Source of the DNA: Euleptes europaea
Lineage: Eukaryota; Chordata; Lepidosauria; Squamata; Sphaerodactylidae
NCBI RefSeq assembly: GCF_029931775.1
Contig: NC_079332.1
Location: 3,360,501 to 3,424,500 of the forward strand
Direction of reading: 5' to 3'
Length of the DNA: 64,000 nucleotides
Shown here in pieces: positions 21,557 through 33,500 of this stretch (within the stretch, counting starts at the first letter, position 1; the number at the start of each line of letters is the position of its first letter). Both the position numbers and the translations under genes were made by a program. The notes under the pieces were generated by a model. It saw nothing but the letters and a program-made list of their open reading frames with translations. It ran no database searches and was not told where the DNA came from.

Positions 21557-24500
21557 GTGAGCGGGGCAGGCAAAAACCCAACAGGGGCAGAGTCGAAGCA
21601 GCCCAGGCAGATGAAACCTGTGAGAGGGGAGGGCATCTCGGCCATCTTCTGGGCATGGAGTAGGGGGGCGCTGGGGCTGTGTGGTGGGGGGGAGGTAGTT
21701 GTGAATTTCCTGCATTGTGCAGGGGGGGATCGGACTAGATGGCCCTGCTGGGTCCCTTTCCAACTCTGTGATTCAATGGCAATAAGCATAATGCACCATA
21801 AAGGGACTAGGCAAGCAGGTGATGTCGAAGGACCTCTACCTGAGACCCTGGAGAGCCGCTGCCGGTCTGAGTAGACGATACTGACTTGGATGGACCGAGG
21901 GTCTGATTCAGTATAAGGCAGCTTCATGTGTTCGTGTGTTCATGATGAGAGGGAGGGCATCGTGGCCATCATCCGGGCATGGAGTAGGGGGTCACTGGAG
22001 GTGTGTGTGGGGGAGGTAGTTGTGAATTTCCTGTATTGCGCAGGGGGTTGGACTAGATGACCCTGGTGGATCCCTTCCAACTCTGTGATTCTACGACAAG
22101 CAGATGATGAGAGGGAGGGCACCCTGGCCATCTTCTGGGCATGGAGTAGGGGTCACTTGGGTGTGTGTGTGTGGGTGTGGGGAGGTAGTTCTGAATTCCC
22201 TGCATTGTGCAAGGGGTTGGACTAGATGACCCTTCCAACTCTACGATTTAGACAGATCGTGAGAGGGAGGGCAGGAAGGGGTGAGCCGGTGCGCGGCTTT
22301 GGTGGCCCTTTGCTACATGCCCAGGGTAAAGCAGATCAGATCTCCACTTTGGGGGTCAGGAAGGATTTTTTCCCCTTCTGACCAGATTGGACAGCGATCC
22401 TCTGGGCATTCTTCTCCTCTGCCAACCCCTAGCCCCATGGGGAGGGGCTGTGGCTCAGTGGCAGAGCATCTGCTTGGCACGCAGAAGGTCCCAGGTTCAA
22501 TCCCCGGCACCTCCACTTAAAGGGACCAGGCAAGCAGGTGATGTGAAAGACCTCTCTGCCTGAGACCCTGGAGAGCTCCTGCTAGTCTGAGTAGACAGTA
22601 CTGACTTTGATGGACCGAGGGTCTAATTCAGTAGAAGGCAGCTTCATGTGTTTATGCTATGCAGGGTGCATTCAGTTGTCAGTGCTCGGAAGGATCCATG
22701 CCGTCGCTGGAGGCCAGGGCAGGCCCATCAGGGCGGCCCCGAAGTCTCCGCCTGGGGTTTGCTGGGTCCATCTTCTTGCTAGGCAGTCACACGCTGGCTG
22801 GGCGAGGGAGGGCTTCCAGCTCTGTTTAGGGCTTAAATACTCTGAAAGGGAAGCAGCCCTGCCAGGATCTCACCCTGCCAGGGAACCAAGTGAGCAGGAG
22901 CAGCGCTGGCTCGGTGGCAGAAGCACAGGCCCCAAGCCTGGCATTTCTTTGTCGTCAAGTTGCATCCTCTCCTCTCAAGCCCACTGCCTCTGCTAATGCT
23001 GCCGGTCCAAGGTGCATCACTCCCACGCTGTCCTAAACGACATGTGAAATGGGCTGTTTTACCCTGACTTAGAACCTGGTGTCCAAACGTACTTTTGTCC
23101 AAAGTGAGTTTGGGCTAGGAATAGTGTTGATGAAATTTGAAACAGGGGGCACTCATTTCTAGAATACTGTTCCACCATATTGTCTATAAACATATTTTTT
23201 TAAAATAAAATTTATATTTTAAAAGAATTGTCCGTAAAATGTCTGCTTGGGCCTGTTCCAGATCCATTCTGGCTGAGAAGGGGTTGATAAAAGTATAATC
23301 CTGCAAAATTTCCCTTTTTCAAATATCACTGTCCCCGTGTCCTTCACACATCGCACTGTCCTCACGCTTCCTAGTGGACAGTTTTCACCTTGGTTCTAGA
23401 GGCTACATTAGGAAGCTTCAACGATGGTAGACTGTACATAATGGAAACTCAAGTGTTAAGTGACTGTATTGTGCTACATAGCTTGCAAAATTCATTTGCT
23501 TGATTCTGTATCGTGCTATATAGCTTGCAAAATTCATTTGCTTGTTGGCAGACTTCTGTCTGTTTGGGACCCGGAAAACACTTGCCTCTTGCATGTTGGT
23601 TGCTACGCTTTGAGTTCCGGGGAAAGTTACAAAGAGCCGTTCCATTATTAACCGCTCTCATTCTGCCATGCTCTTTATAATCATATAAGCTAGCGCTTTT
23701 TACTCTTGCTTTTTTTGTTTTGCCAAATAAACCTATTACAGATTAGTTGCCATTCCATAATAATTTTCTTTGGGATTTCGATAAACAGATTTTTAAACAA
23801 AAAATTTAACTTCGGTAAGATTTTCATTTTGATTAAATTAATTCTTCCAAAGAAGGATATCTTTAATTTCAACCATTTTTGCACTTGGGTTTTCATTTCA
23901 CGTGTAACTGGGTCACAGTTTAATCTTAGATTTCTCTTTGGGTCTATATTAACAGCTGTCTGTTTTTTTTTTTTCTTAACCGCTTTTCTCATTGTTTTCT
24001 AGCAGCGGCCAGGAGAAATGGACTTACTTCAGGTTCGCCGCACAGTGCTGGAAGCAAACAGCGTCCTGTCTTCTTCCAGGGACAGCACCCAGATCTGTGA
24101 GACTTTGCAGACCGTTAAGAGGTACCTCGGTGGAACGGAAAGTCCGCCCTCTGGGAAAGAGAAGGAAGAATTTATCCACAGCCATTTCACTACCTTTCTG
24201 CAATGCCTCATCAGTAACCTGAGTCCTGAATGGCTGGAGCTTTTCCAGTCGGATGAGGAAAAGGAATTGTGGGATAGCTTTTTCCTGGAAGGACCGGCAG
24301 AACAATCCTTTATGGTTTTATTGGACTCTATCGTTTCTACAGGGTAAGCATGGCTTTTTATGGTTGCAGTTTCTAATTCTAGGATTTCACCGTTCTTTTG
24401 GAATTCTCTGTACTGAGCCTGGAAATATTTGTCCTCCCTTTTTGGCAGGTCCGGCTTCCGCCTGCATAAAGTTGCTGATGTCCTGGAGCGATTATTGCAG

Positions 24501-27500
24501 AGAGGTGGGCTGTCGTCTCTGATGTGGGAGGTGTGCAAGCAGCAATCTCAAGCTGGCTCCCTGGTGCTGCAGGACGCGCTCCTCAACAAGGTCGTGTGCC
24601 TGCCTGACCATCTGGCCAACAAGCTCCAGGGAGAAAACCGCCCTGTCTTCTTTCCCCAAAACTACTTCCCGTGGCTCGGGGCGGAAATGGTCCGGGTGCT
24701 CGAGAGGATCTCTGAATCGCTGCGAGGTGAGCTCTGGCACCCCAGTTAAGAGATACAAGCTGAAGGACAGCAGTACCTTCTGCCAGTGTAGGCAGCTCAC
24801 AAGGTTCTGAGTTTCACAGAACCCTTAATACAGGGGAGAAATTTCATCGGATGGATACGGTCGTAGGAAACATGATGTGGAAATCAGAGCATGAATACTT
24901 CTGCGTCAACTTAACGTGGTCCAATAAAATCTCATTGGAGGGCCGTGGGCTCTGCTGGTGCTTAGCTTTGGGTCTTGGATGGACTTCCTGCACCATCCGG
25001 CTTCAGCTAACAATGCCCCAGATTTGAGGTTTGATACAGAACAGGATGTTGCAATAGATGCTGATCTAGAATAGAATCATAGAGTTGGAAGGCACCACCA
25101 GGGTCATCTAGTCCGACCCCTGCACAATGCAGGAAACTCACAACTACCTCCCCCCCCCCACACACACACCCAGTGACCCCTACTCCATGCCCAGAAGATG
25201 GCCAAGATGCCCTCCCTCTCATCATCTGCCGAAGGTCACAGAATTAGCATTGCTGACAGATGGCCATCTAGCCTCTGCTTAAAAACCTCCAGGGAAGGAG
25301 AGCCCACCGCCTCCCGAGGAAGCCTGTTCCACTGAGAAACCGCTCTAACTGTTAGGAAATCCTTCCTAATGTCTAGACGGAAACTCTTTGGATTTAATTT
25401 CAACCCGTTGGTTCTGGTCCGACCTTCTGGGGCAACAGAAAACAACTCAGCACCATCCTCCATATGACAGCCCTTCCAGTACACATGAAGCTGCCTTATA
25501 CTGAATCAGAGCCTTGGTCCATCAAAGTCAGGATTGTCTACTCAGACTGGCAGTGGCTCTCCAGGGTCTCAGGCAGAGATCTTTCACATCACCTACTTGC
25601 CTGGTCCCTTTAACTAGAGATGCCGGGGATTGAACCTGGGACCTTCTGCATGCCAAGCAGAGGCTCTACCACTGACAATGATTATCATATCCCCTCCCAG
25701 ACTGGCTGTGGCTTTTATTTTTATTCTAGGGGGTCTAGACTGCTCCATCTCCTTCATGTCTCAGGTGTTGGGGAAGGTCTGCGTGCACGGGAGGCAGAGT
25801 AAGTGTTCTTGCATTTCGCCCTCTCTTCTTTTAGCCCTGACCTGGGTGGGGCCCAGACTGGTTTAATCTCATCAGATCTCGGCTGCTAAGCAGGGTGGGC
25901 CCCAGTTAGTACCTGGATGGGAGACCACCAAGGAATTCCAGAGTCACTATGCGGGGGGAAGCACTGGCAAACCACCGCCTGTTAGTCTCTTGCCTTGACC
26001 TGGTTAAACAGCAGCCCATACCAAGGGCAAGCAGAAGCAGCAGGAAGCCCTTTGAACAAAAGCCAAGTTTCTATCTCCATTGCCATTCTGTTCCAAAGAA
26101 TCATAGAGTCAGAGCTGGAAGGGACCACCAGGGTCATCTAGTCCGACCCACTGCACAATGCAGGAAATTCACAACTATCTCCTCCCCCCACACACACCCA
26201 GTGCTCAGAAGATGGCCAAGGTGCCCTCCCCCTCATGAACTGCCTAAGTTCATAGAATCAGCATTGCTGACAGATGGCCATCTAGCCTCTGCTTAGAAAC
26301 CTCCAGGGAAGGAGAGATCACCACCTCCCGAGGAAGCCTGTTCCACCAAGGAACCACTCTGTTGGAAATTTCTTCCTAATGTCTAGATGGAAACTCTTTT
26401 GATTTAATTTCCACCCGTTGGTTCTGGTCCGACCTTCTAGAGCAATAGAAAACAACTCTATATGACAGCCCTTCAAGTGCTTGAAGATGGTTATCATATC
26501 CCCTCCAGGTCTTCTCCTCTCCAGGCTAAACATACCCAGCTCCTTCAACCTTTCCTCATACGACTTGGTCTCCAGACCCCTCACCATCTTTGTTGCCCTG
26601 AGAGCCCTGGAACAGGCTGTCAGAGTGCAAACACCCCTGCGAGGGGGGATACTGAAAGAGCAGAAATTGCTAGGAGGAAACATCTTGGCACTGAGGCTCA
26701 CGTACCGGCCTTGTGTTTTGTTCCCTCCTGGTGGCAAACGGGATTTAACAGAAAACCAGTGCTCTTCCTTTCTGCCACCAGAAGGCAGACTACCCAAGCA
26801 GAAAGCAATTGAGGAAAGGGACATCTCCCCTGTAGGGGCAAAGAGAAATAGGAACGCTATGTCATAGAATCATAGAATAGTATCATAGAATCATAGAGTT
26901 GGAAGGGACCATCAGGGTCATCTAGTCCAACCCCCCTGCACAATGCAGGAAATTCACAACTACATCCCCTCCACACCCCCAGTGACCCCCTACTCGATGC
27001 CCAGAAGATGGCCAAGGTGCCCCCCCTCTCATGATCTCCCTAAGGCCATGTCCATGGGCACAGGTCATGAGGAACATGAAGAAAGCCAAACATCTGAAAA
27101 GGAGGAATGGGGGAATGTTCCTTTTTGTCGTCTCCCCCATTATGTTGATTGCTGGCCAATAAGTAGAAAAGGGGGGACTTTTTCCCCCTGTCCCCCAAAA
27201 CAATCCTGACTGTTTTTCCTTTGGCGATACAGAAGAACTCTTGAGCGTCTTGGTGCCCCACTTGACAGATCGAATGCAGTCTGACTGCATCTGGCAGCGG
27301 ATGTGCTGGCGGCTGATAGAGAGCGTGCCGGACCGCTGGATGGAAGCAGTGATCTGTGGCTTTGTCCAGGCAGCGCCAGGGTAAGATGGCCGCATGAAGG
27401 AGGTCCGCTTTTAGCATTCAGATAGATGTAATTACCATTTGCCCTGACCTGCATAGCCCTGGGCTAGCCCCATCTCGTCAGATCTCAGAAGCGAAGCAGG

Positions 27501-30500
27501 GTTGGCCCGGGTTAGTAATTGGATGGGAGACCACCATGGAATACCAGGGTTTCTGTGCAGAGGAAGGCACTGGCAAACCACCTCTGTTAGTCTCTTGCCT
27601 TGAAAACCCCAAAAGGGGTCGCCATAAGTCGGCTGGGACGTGATGGCACTTTCCACCACCACCGATTGCCATTTGTTTCACTGGAGTAAGTGGAAACAGG
27701 CTGCGAAGGCCTCTTCAGCCCTTAAGAGCTTAGAGAATCCTGATGGGGGTATTGTGTGGAGAGAGAGGTTCCCATTGCTCCCCCCATTTCTCACAGACCC
27801 CCCTGCCTAGCTCGCGTACTTTCATACGCTGCCGATAGACAGCTGCTTCTGTTGTGAGTCGCGCTGTGCACGTCTGCTGGCCGCAGTTTGGCCTTCCTAT
27901 CGGTCTATAAAGGTTTGGTTCTTGCGTTGTGACTGCCTCGCTGAGGCCGATCGCATGCCCCAGAGCTGGAGAGAAGAACAGGATCGCTGACGCTTTGTCC
28001 TTTGCGTCACCAGGCCTGCCGCGTTGTCCCGACTGCTGGGGAATTTGGTCCTCAAGAGCAAGAAGGCTCAGTTTGTGATGACCCAGAAGCTGCTGCTGCT
28101 TCAGTACGGCCATCCGGTGAGGGTTCCCCCGGGTAGCGTTCGTGGGAAGGCCGACGGTTTTGTGGAGCCGGGGCGATGAGCTTTCGATAAGGCTCGGGCT
28201 CTCCTCTTTCAGAGCATGTGCAGTGAGCTTTCTTCGGCTCCCCCTCCATAAGCATCAGCTCAAGAACTCCTAAAAAATGCCCCTCCTCCTCAACGTGGTG
28301 TAGTGGTTAAGAACGGTGATTTGGAGCGGTGGACTAGGGAAAGAAAATGCCGCCCTCCCCCTTCCTTTCTGACTGTTAAACTGTGTGCTACGGCTTTCGT
28401 TACAGACGGCGGTATTGCAGAGCCTCCTTGGGTACCTAGCCCTGGACAGCCTGCGGCGCCCCTTGCTGACCAAGGTTGGTGGAGCAGCTGGCAACATTGA
28501 GAGACAGACTGGCAACAAGGGTTCACGTCGCTTTTTTCAAAATATGTATTATAGTGATACAATCAAGGGTGGGGGAACGCCATCCCCTCCGCTGGTCCCC
28601 GATTCCTCTTCCTGCCGCCTTCACCACTTCTTTCGTCACCCTCTTCCAACCCCCCTGCCTCCACTGCTCCTGATGCTAAAATTCCCACGCAGGTTTTGAA
28701 AGAGCTGCTGGAGACCTGGGGAAGCAGCAGTGCTGTGAAGCACTCTCCCTTGGAGCAGCAGCTGTACATAAGCAAGGCCATCCTGATCTGCCTCTCGCAC
28801 ACGAAAGACGCAGAAATAGAGAACAGCAGGCAAGGTAAGGGGGCGGGGGTAGAAGAGAGAGAGAGATTCCACGGAGCCGGCCGCAAGCGCCTCTTCCAAA
28901 CTGCAGCTCCCAGCTCTGCATTTGGGCCTGTACTGTGACCAGTATGGCTCACAATAGTTGCTACTGCACTTGCTGTGCAGATCTCTCCCAAAAATGCCCA
29001 TTCGGTGGTTCTTCTGGGCTGCAACTGACCATCCTCGCTGGGTCTGGGCTGGTGGGAATCCAGGTGATGTCTTTTCCGACTGCCGCTCCTTCCTCCGAGT
29101 CGAGGATGTCTGCTTAACATTTCCACCTGTGTTGCCACTGTTTGGGATTTGAATGATTAATCGCTGACGGGAAAGAGCAGCGCTGTGCTCTCCTGCTGGT
29201 GGCAGAATGGCGTCGCCGGGGTCTCAGAAGAGGCTGAGACATCTTATATGAAATGTACCCCAAACCATTCATAAAGTTGTTGACACATTTCTGGCGCTGT
29301 TTGAGCTGGGCGGCACAGCGGAGATGGCCAAGCTCATGCCTGGCTGCCACATTATTGCCCTTCCAGAGCTGCTCACAAGGGTGATGGAGGGGATGAAGTG
29401 CCACCTGGACAGCAACTTGCCACGGGTCCGCCATCTGGGAATGGTGGTGGCAGAGAGCGTCTGTGCCAGGATCACGCCGGAAGGGCCTGCCTTGAAATTT
29501 CAGGTAAGCTGCACAGTCTTCCGGAGAAACATTCCCTGCAAACGTACCTCGTGCGGATCTTTTCAGCCCTTTGACTGTAGCGAAACGTCAAGGGCTGGCC
29601 TCAAGGAAACGCCCGGGGGGCCTGCTCCTTGGCATTAAAACAGAGTTGACTTGGGTTTATTTTTATTTTTTTTACTTTAAATGTGTTAGTACGAAGAAGA
29701 CGAGGAGATCAGAGAACTCAAGTCCTTGCTGACCCAGAGACTGGAACAGGCCCTTGTCCGTGATCCACCAGGCGTTGCGTAAGTTGTATCCTCATGTCCC
29801 ACGTGACTTCGCCAGCACAAATATGGTGCATAAAAAGGTTCCCAAGGGAGATCACGACAAGCAAGGACACATCTGAAATTTACTGAAGGGATTCTGCAGT
29901 TGAGATGCAGGCCTGGATTTTTTTTTCTCTGCCTGCCTGTTTTCAACCATCCCGATTTTAAAGACAGGGAAGCCTGTGTGAGGGGACAAGACAGCAGGAA
30001 GAGGGAAGAAGAAGAGTTGGTTTTTATATGCCGGCTTTCTCTACCACTTAAGGGAGACTCAAACCGGCTTACAATCACCTTCCCCTCCCCACAACAGACA
30101 CCCTGTGAGGTGTGTGGGGCCGAGAGAGCTCTAAGAGAACTGTGACTAGCCCAAGGTCACCCAGCTGGCTTTATGTGGAGGAGTGGGGACACAAATCCAG
30201 TTCACCAGATTAGCCTCCGCCGCTCACGTGGAGGAGTGGGGAATCAAACCCGGTTCTCCAGATCAGACTCCACCACCCCAGAGGGGCGACAGGAAAGCTT
30301 GCTTGTACAAAACTCCATTTTCGAGTCTTGAACATTGTTCAGGGCAGCCCTGCCATTGCTTCTGTTTCAGTAAAGCCAGGCCGTGTGTGTGTTAACTGGA
30401 GAAGCCAGAGTTAAGTCCCTGCAACATAGCCACTCGAGCTTCTAGATTTTGTGTATGGCACTGAGGACTAGTGAGATACTCAGTGTTAGTGTTCAGTTTG

Positions 30501-33500
30501 CCCATGAAATTTCTTGTACTTATGGTTTCAACAGGAGCAAGCTAGTGCTTGCTCGAAGCGTACCCCTTGTACTAAGGAAAGATTGCAGCGATGTTAGTGG
30601 CTTTTCTTTTCTTTTCTTGACCTGACCACTTTCTGCCACTGCAGGAACAACAGAGCACCTGGGACATCGAGTGCTGCTCCGAAACCCAGCACGAAGCCAT
30701 TCCCAGCTCCTTCAATAGGGCTGGGCAAGGGGGTCGACTCTGACCTGGACAGGTACGCCCTGGAAATTAAACCGCTAGGCTTTAAAGCGGATCGAGCGTT
30801 TGACCCAAAGATTGCAGCTGACCAAGAGAGAGGACTTTGAGCCCCAGAAGGGAATAATTCCTGGTCTGTTTCTTGTACAGCGACGATGAACTTGTCCCGT
30901 ACGACATGTCTGAAGATAAAGAGCTGAGGAAGATCAAGGCTCCTGTCTACATCCGAGACTGCATTGAAAGTAAGAGATTAGAGAGAGAGAGTATAAAATC
31001 TCTCTGTCTGGCTTCCTTTTTTTTTGTGGTCGAAAGAGCCATGATTTTTCCCTGTGAAGTTCCCCAGGGCTTTTTCGCAGTTGTCAATAGTGTTCTGTGC
31101 TTGACTTTTCCATTATTTGATGAACTGAGAAGCCTGCCTGGATTTCTTCACCATGTAGTGTCATCTTCTGGAGTCTGTCTGTAGACCATGGCAGAGCTTT
31201 GGTGCTCAAAGATAGATGCCGATGAATGGCGGTTGCAGGGGGTTGGGGGGAGCCATCGCCTTCTTGCGCTGTAAATTTCTCGGAGGCATCTGTCTCAGGA
31301 TGCCCGAGCAGACAGGCTTTTGAGCTGGCTCGGGAAGGAAGGCGGATCTTATGCTACATTATATGAGGAGAGGTCAGGTGTTTGTGTCCATGCGCATTGC
31401 ATGCCCACGCTCCAAAGTTCGGTCCCCTGGGCACTTCCAGTTAAAGGATTTAAGGCAGCAGTTCCAGTTAAAGCAGTGGTTCCCAAACTTTTCAGGCCAC
31501 CGCCCCCTTGGTTCCACAGACTCAACCCCAGCGCCCCCCCCACCCTATCCAACAACACAGTTGAAGGGGCCCACCTCTAGCCCCCCCCTGCTGACCCCTT
31601 GCCTCTTAGTGCCCCCCTAGGTAATTCCACCGCCCCCCAGGGGGTGGTACTACCCACTTCAGGAACCACTGAGTTAAAGGATCTAAGGTAACAGGTGCCA
31701 GGGAAGACTCCTCCCCAACAGCCTGAAGTTCCACCGCCAATCAGCATAAATACTGAGCCAGGTGAGCTTCTGGCCTGGCCTCTGTATCAAGCAGGTTCAT
31801 GAGTGTGGAATCGTAACGCTGGCTCGCTGTATTTATTCCGAGTACAAAACTGGCACAGAGCACATTAGTTGGGGTTTTTTTTCCTGCCACGGGCCAACAG
31901 AATTTAAACTGCCTCCCTTCCCCCCTCCCCGTTTCAGTTTTGACAGGGCCTGAAGATGCAGACAAGTACGAAGCCGCCGTGGGCATCCTGGAGACATTGA
32001 TCCGAAGAAACGCAGCCGCTGCGCGAGAGGTGAAGGGCCGTGTGCCTCCGAGACTCCAGTGAATGAATGAATGAATGAATGAAAATTTACTGTATATACC
32101 CGTTGGCCATCACAGCTTGCTAAAACCAATAAATAAAATGCAAATGCAATAGATGAGCAAGTAAAATATTAAATAATGAGATGTATTAAAACATTTCGGT
32201 TTAAAAGAAAACTAGCTGGTTCTTCCGATACCACGTTAGACCTTATTTTCTTTGCAGCAAGAGCAAATGAAAGGGACTCTATATGATGCATAGGCATCAG
32301 TATCTGATAACAGAAATATAATCTTCTCTGCATCCGAATATGAATTAATGCCACATAATATTCCTGCCTGAGACTCCTGTGGGGCTTTGGTTTCTGTACG
32401 CACGTGTCCCGATTCCGCTTTCGATTGGCTAGCGGCGCAAGGGCTTAACTGTGAGTGACGGGATTAGCCGCCCAGGTGTGCGTGCCAGCTGGGGAAGCCG
32501 CTGAGAAGATGGGCCTGGGGTTGTCATGCAGTCCATGCGTTTGTATACATGGGCCTTCCCCTGAATCCTCAGCCTAAGTAGCCTCAAAAGCACCCCCGTT
32601 TCAGCGGGGACGCCGTAGCGTGGTGCGGCAAGTCCACCAGGAGAATCCCCAGCACTGTTCTGGGCTAGGAGCCTGGGTGGGCCACAACCAGTGTGCAGCA
32701 AAGACCTGGAGAGACCACATGAACACCACCTTCCCAGAACAGAGTGCTTACTTTCTGCATCAGATATATTTCTCTCTCGACATGGTGAAACAGCAGGCAC
32801 GCTTGGTACCAGTGTGGTGTAGCAGTTAAGAGCGGTGGTTTGGAGTGGTGGACTCTGATCTGGAGAACCGGGTTCGATTCCCCCACTCCGCCACATGAGC
32901 GGCGGACTCTAATCTCATTAACCAGGTTGGTTTCCCCACGCCTCCACGTGAAGCCAGCTGGGATAGTCGCAGTTTTCTCCGAACTCTCTCAGGGCGTCTG
33001 TTGTGGGGAGGGGAAGGGAAGGTGATTGTAAGCCGGTCTGATTCTTCCTTAAGTGGTAGAGAAAGTTGGCATATTAAAAACCAAACTCTTCTTCTTTTAT
33101 GCAGGTGAGCGTGGAACTGACCACGGTCCTGCTGCACCTGGAAGAGAAGGGTTACATCGAAGGCTTTGCCGGGCTCCGGCAAAATGCACTGGTGGCTCTC
33201 GCCGTCATGGATCCGATCCCGGTGAGTCCTGACCCTGTTGTGGATGGCGGTTGTCGGTGTTTAAAGAACAGCCAGCTGGTTTTTCTTGCCAAGGAGTCCT
33301 CGAAGCACTGCCTGAGCAGTAGCCCTGTGCGAAGCAGCCAGGCGGCCGCAAGGGAAAGGGGAGTGGAATCGCAGCCGTCCTCTGAATCGGCTTTCCCCTT
33401 TCTGTCGCCGAGGTGTCTCGCTTCTTGACTGCCGAGTTCTACTCCCTGAACTACAGCCTCCGCCAGCGCATGGACATGTTGGACGTAAGTAGCTTCTTGG

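Larger units (their letters stand above)
20700..21560. promoter_or_regulatory. CpG-island bidirectional promoter of CRAMP1 and TELO2
   Basis: Strongly GC- and CpG-rich DNA between two outward-facing splice donors: minus-strand CAG|GTAATG (exon base 21066) and plus-strand AGAG|GTGAGC (exon base 21556). It holds CCAAT-box cores at about 21220 (GGCCAATAAG), 21425 (ATTGG, inverted) and 21453 (GGCCAATCAG), as expected for NF-Y at TATA-less divergent promoters. No TATA box is seen. Start sites cannot be placed exactly. Confidence 0.6.

Noticed and set aside
23400-23690. Solo LTR suspected from the 47-bp repeat and nearby AATAAA-like sequence
   Set aside because: No paired termini or target duplication could be defined; left as an unexplained tandem repeat.
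27438-27560. 5S rRNA gene
   Set aside because: Only internal promoter-like blocks match, and a SINE body and BovB-like tail follow.
28563-29138. 191-codon minus frame across TELO2 exon 7
   Set aside because: Shadow of the TELO2 exon and intron; no independent support.
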